Source: Arcobacter porcinus
GTDB lineage: Bacteria; Campylobacterota; Campylobacteria; Campylobacterales; Arcobacteraceae
Reading direction: 5' to 3'
NCBI RefSeq assembly: GCF_004299785.2
Contig: NZ_CP036246.2
Span: forward strand, 744,001-808,000
Length of the DNA: 64,000 bases
Each line of letters starts with the position of its first letter. The stretch's first letter is position 1. This document shows positions 63,966 through 64,000 of the stretch, piece after piece. The position numbers and the translations under genes were made by a program. A model generated the notes under the pieces. It saw nothing but the letters and a program-made list of their open reading frames with translations. It did not search any database and had not been told where the DNA came from.

Positions 63966-64000
63966 TTTAATTGTTAAATTATATTTTATATTTGTTTCTT

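Noticed and set aside
1-64000. CRISPR array
   Set aside because: No regularly spaced direct repeats of CRISPR size with unique spacers were seen.

Overview
The window is low-GC DNA with the gene style of Campylobacterota, most likely an Arcobacter or Aliarcobacter relative. The evidence is the strongly A/T-biased codon use, Campylobacter-like housekeeping proteins (PriA, a DapD-type domain, ArgG, TrpD, LptB, TsaE) and AAGGAG-type ribosome sites. The species call is an inference.

Layout. (1) 1-3.9 kb: 3' end of priA, a protein matching only the N-terminal half of DapD, and an ABC-F ATPase. (2) 3.9-21.9 kb, minus strand: one long type IV pilus / type II secretion-like locus. It holds two pilin-like proteins, small exported proteins, a lipoprotein secretin, a GspF platform protein, a GspE ATPase, GspL/M/C-like proteins and two large exported proteins with RCC1-like propeller repeats. 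The GspF gene is split by an IS256-family element with a perfect 8-bp target duplication, and removing the element restores the frame exactly. (3) 21.9-26.4 kb: housekeeping genes lptB, tsaE, trpD, an S4-domain protein, argG and a gamma-carbonic-anhydrase-like protein, then a truncated tRNA-Leu fragment followed by an intact tRNA-Leu(GAG). (4) 26.4-40.4 kb: a mobile, decaying accessory region. It contains an IS5/IS1182-like element, a three-gene operon of unknown function with a broken second copy, a HicA-like toxin with tiny neighbours, and a nested set of insertions (an IS3 element inside an IS4-like transposase gene, itself inside a 628-aa gene). It also holds an operon of very small membrane proteins behind a consensus promoter and a divergent repressor, diverged inverted repeats, and a tyrosine recombinase flanked by two related 61-aa membrane proteins. 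(5) 40.5-63.0 kb, minus strand: a seven-gene, about 22.5-kb operon that looks like an antiphage system. (6) 63.1-64.0 kb: a frameshifted coiled-coil gene.

The defence operon is the most interesting part. In transcription order it encodes a SNF2-type helicase (like DISARM DrmD), a 1610-aa N6-adenine methylase (like DrmMI), an SSL2/ResIII-type helicase, an AAA ATPase fused to a DUF4435/TOPRIM-like domain, an AlbA_2/Schlafen-type ATPase, a 2050-aa DUF1998 helicase with a C-terminal nuclease-like region (like Druantia DruE or fused DISARM DrmA/DrmB), and a UvrD-type helicase with an N-terminal RelE-like domain. All but one junction overlap by 1-8 nt, so the genes are probably translated as a set. 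I do not recognise this exact combination as a named system. It may be a DISARM-related variant or a hybrid of DISARM, Druantia and PARIS/OLD-like parts. All family assignments come from motifs read by eye; no searches were run.
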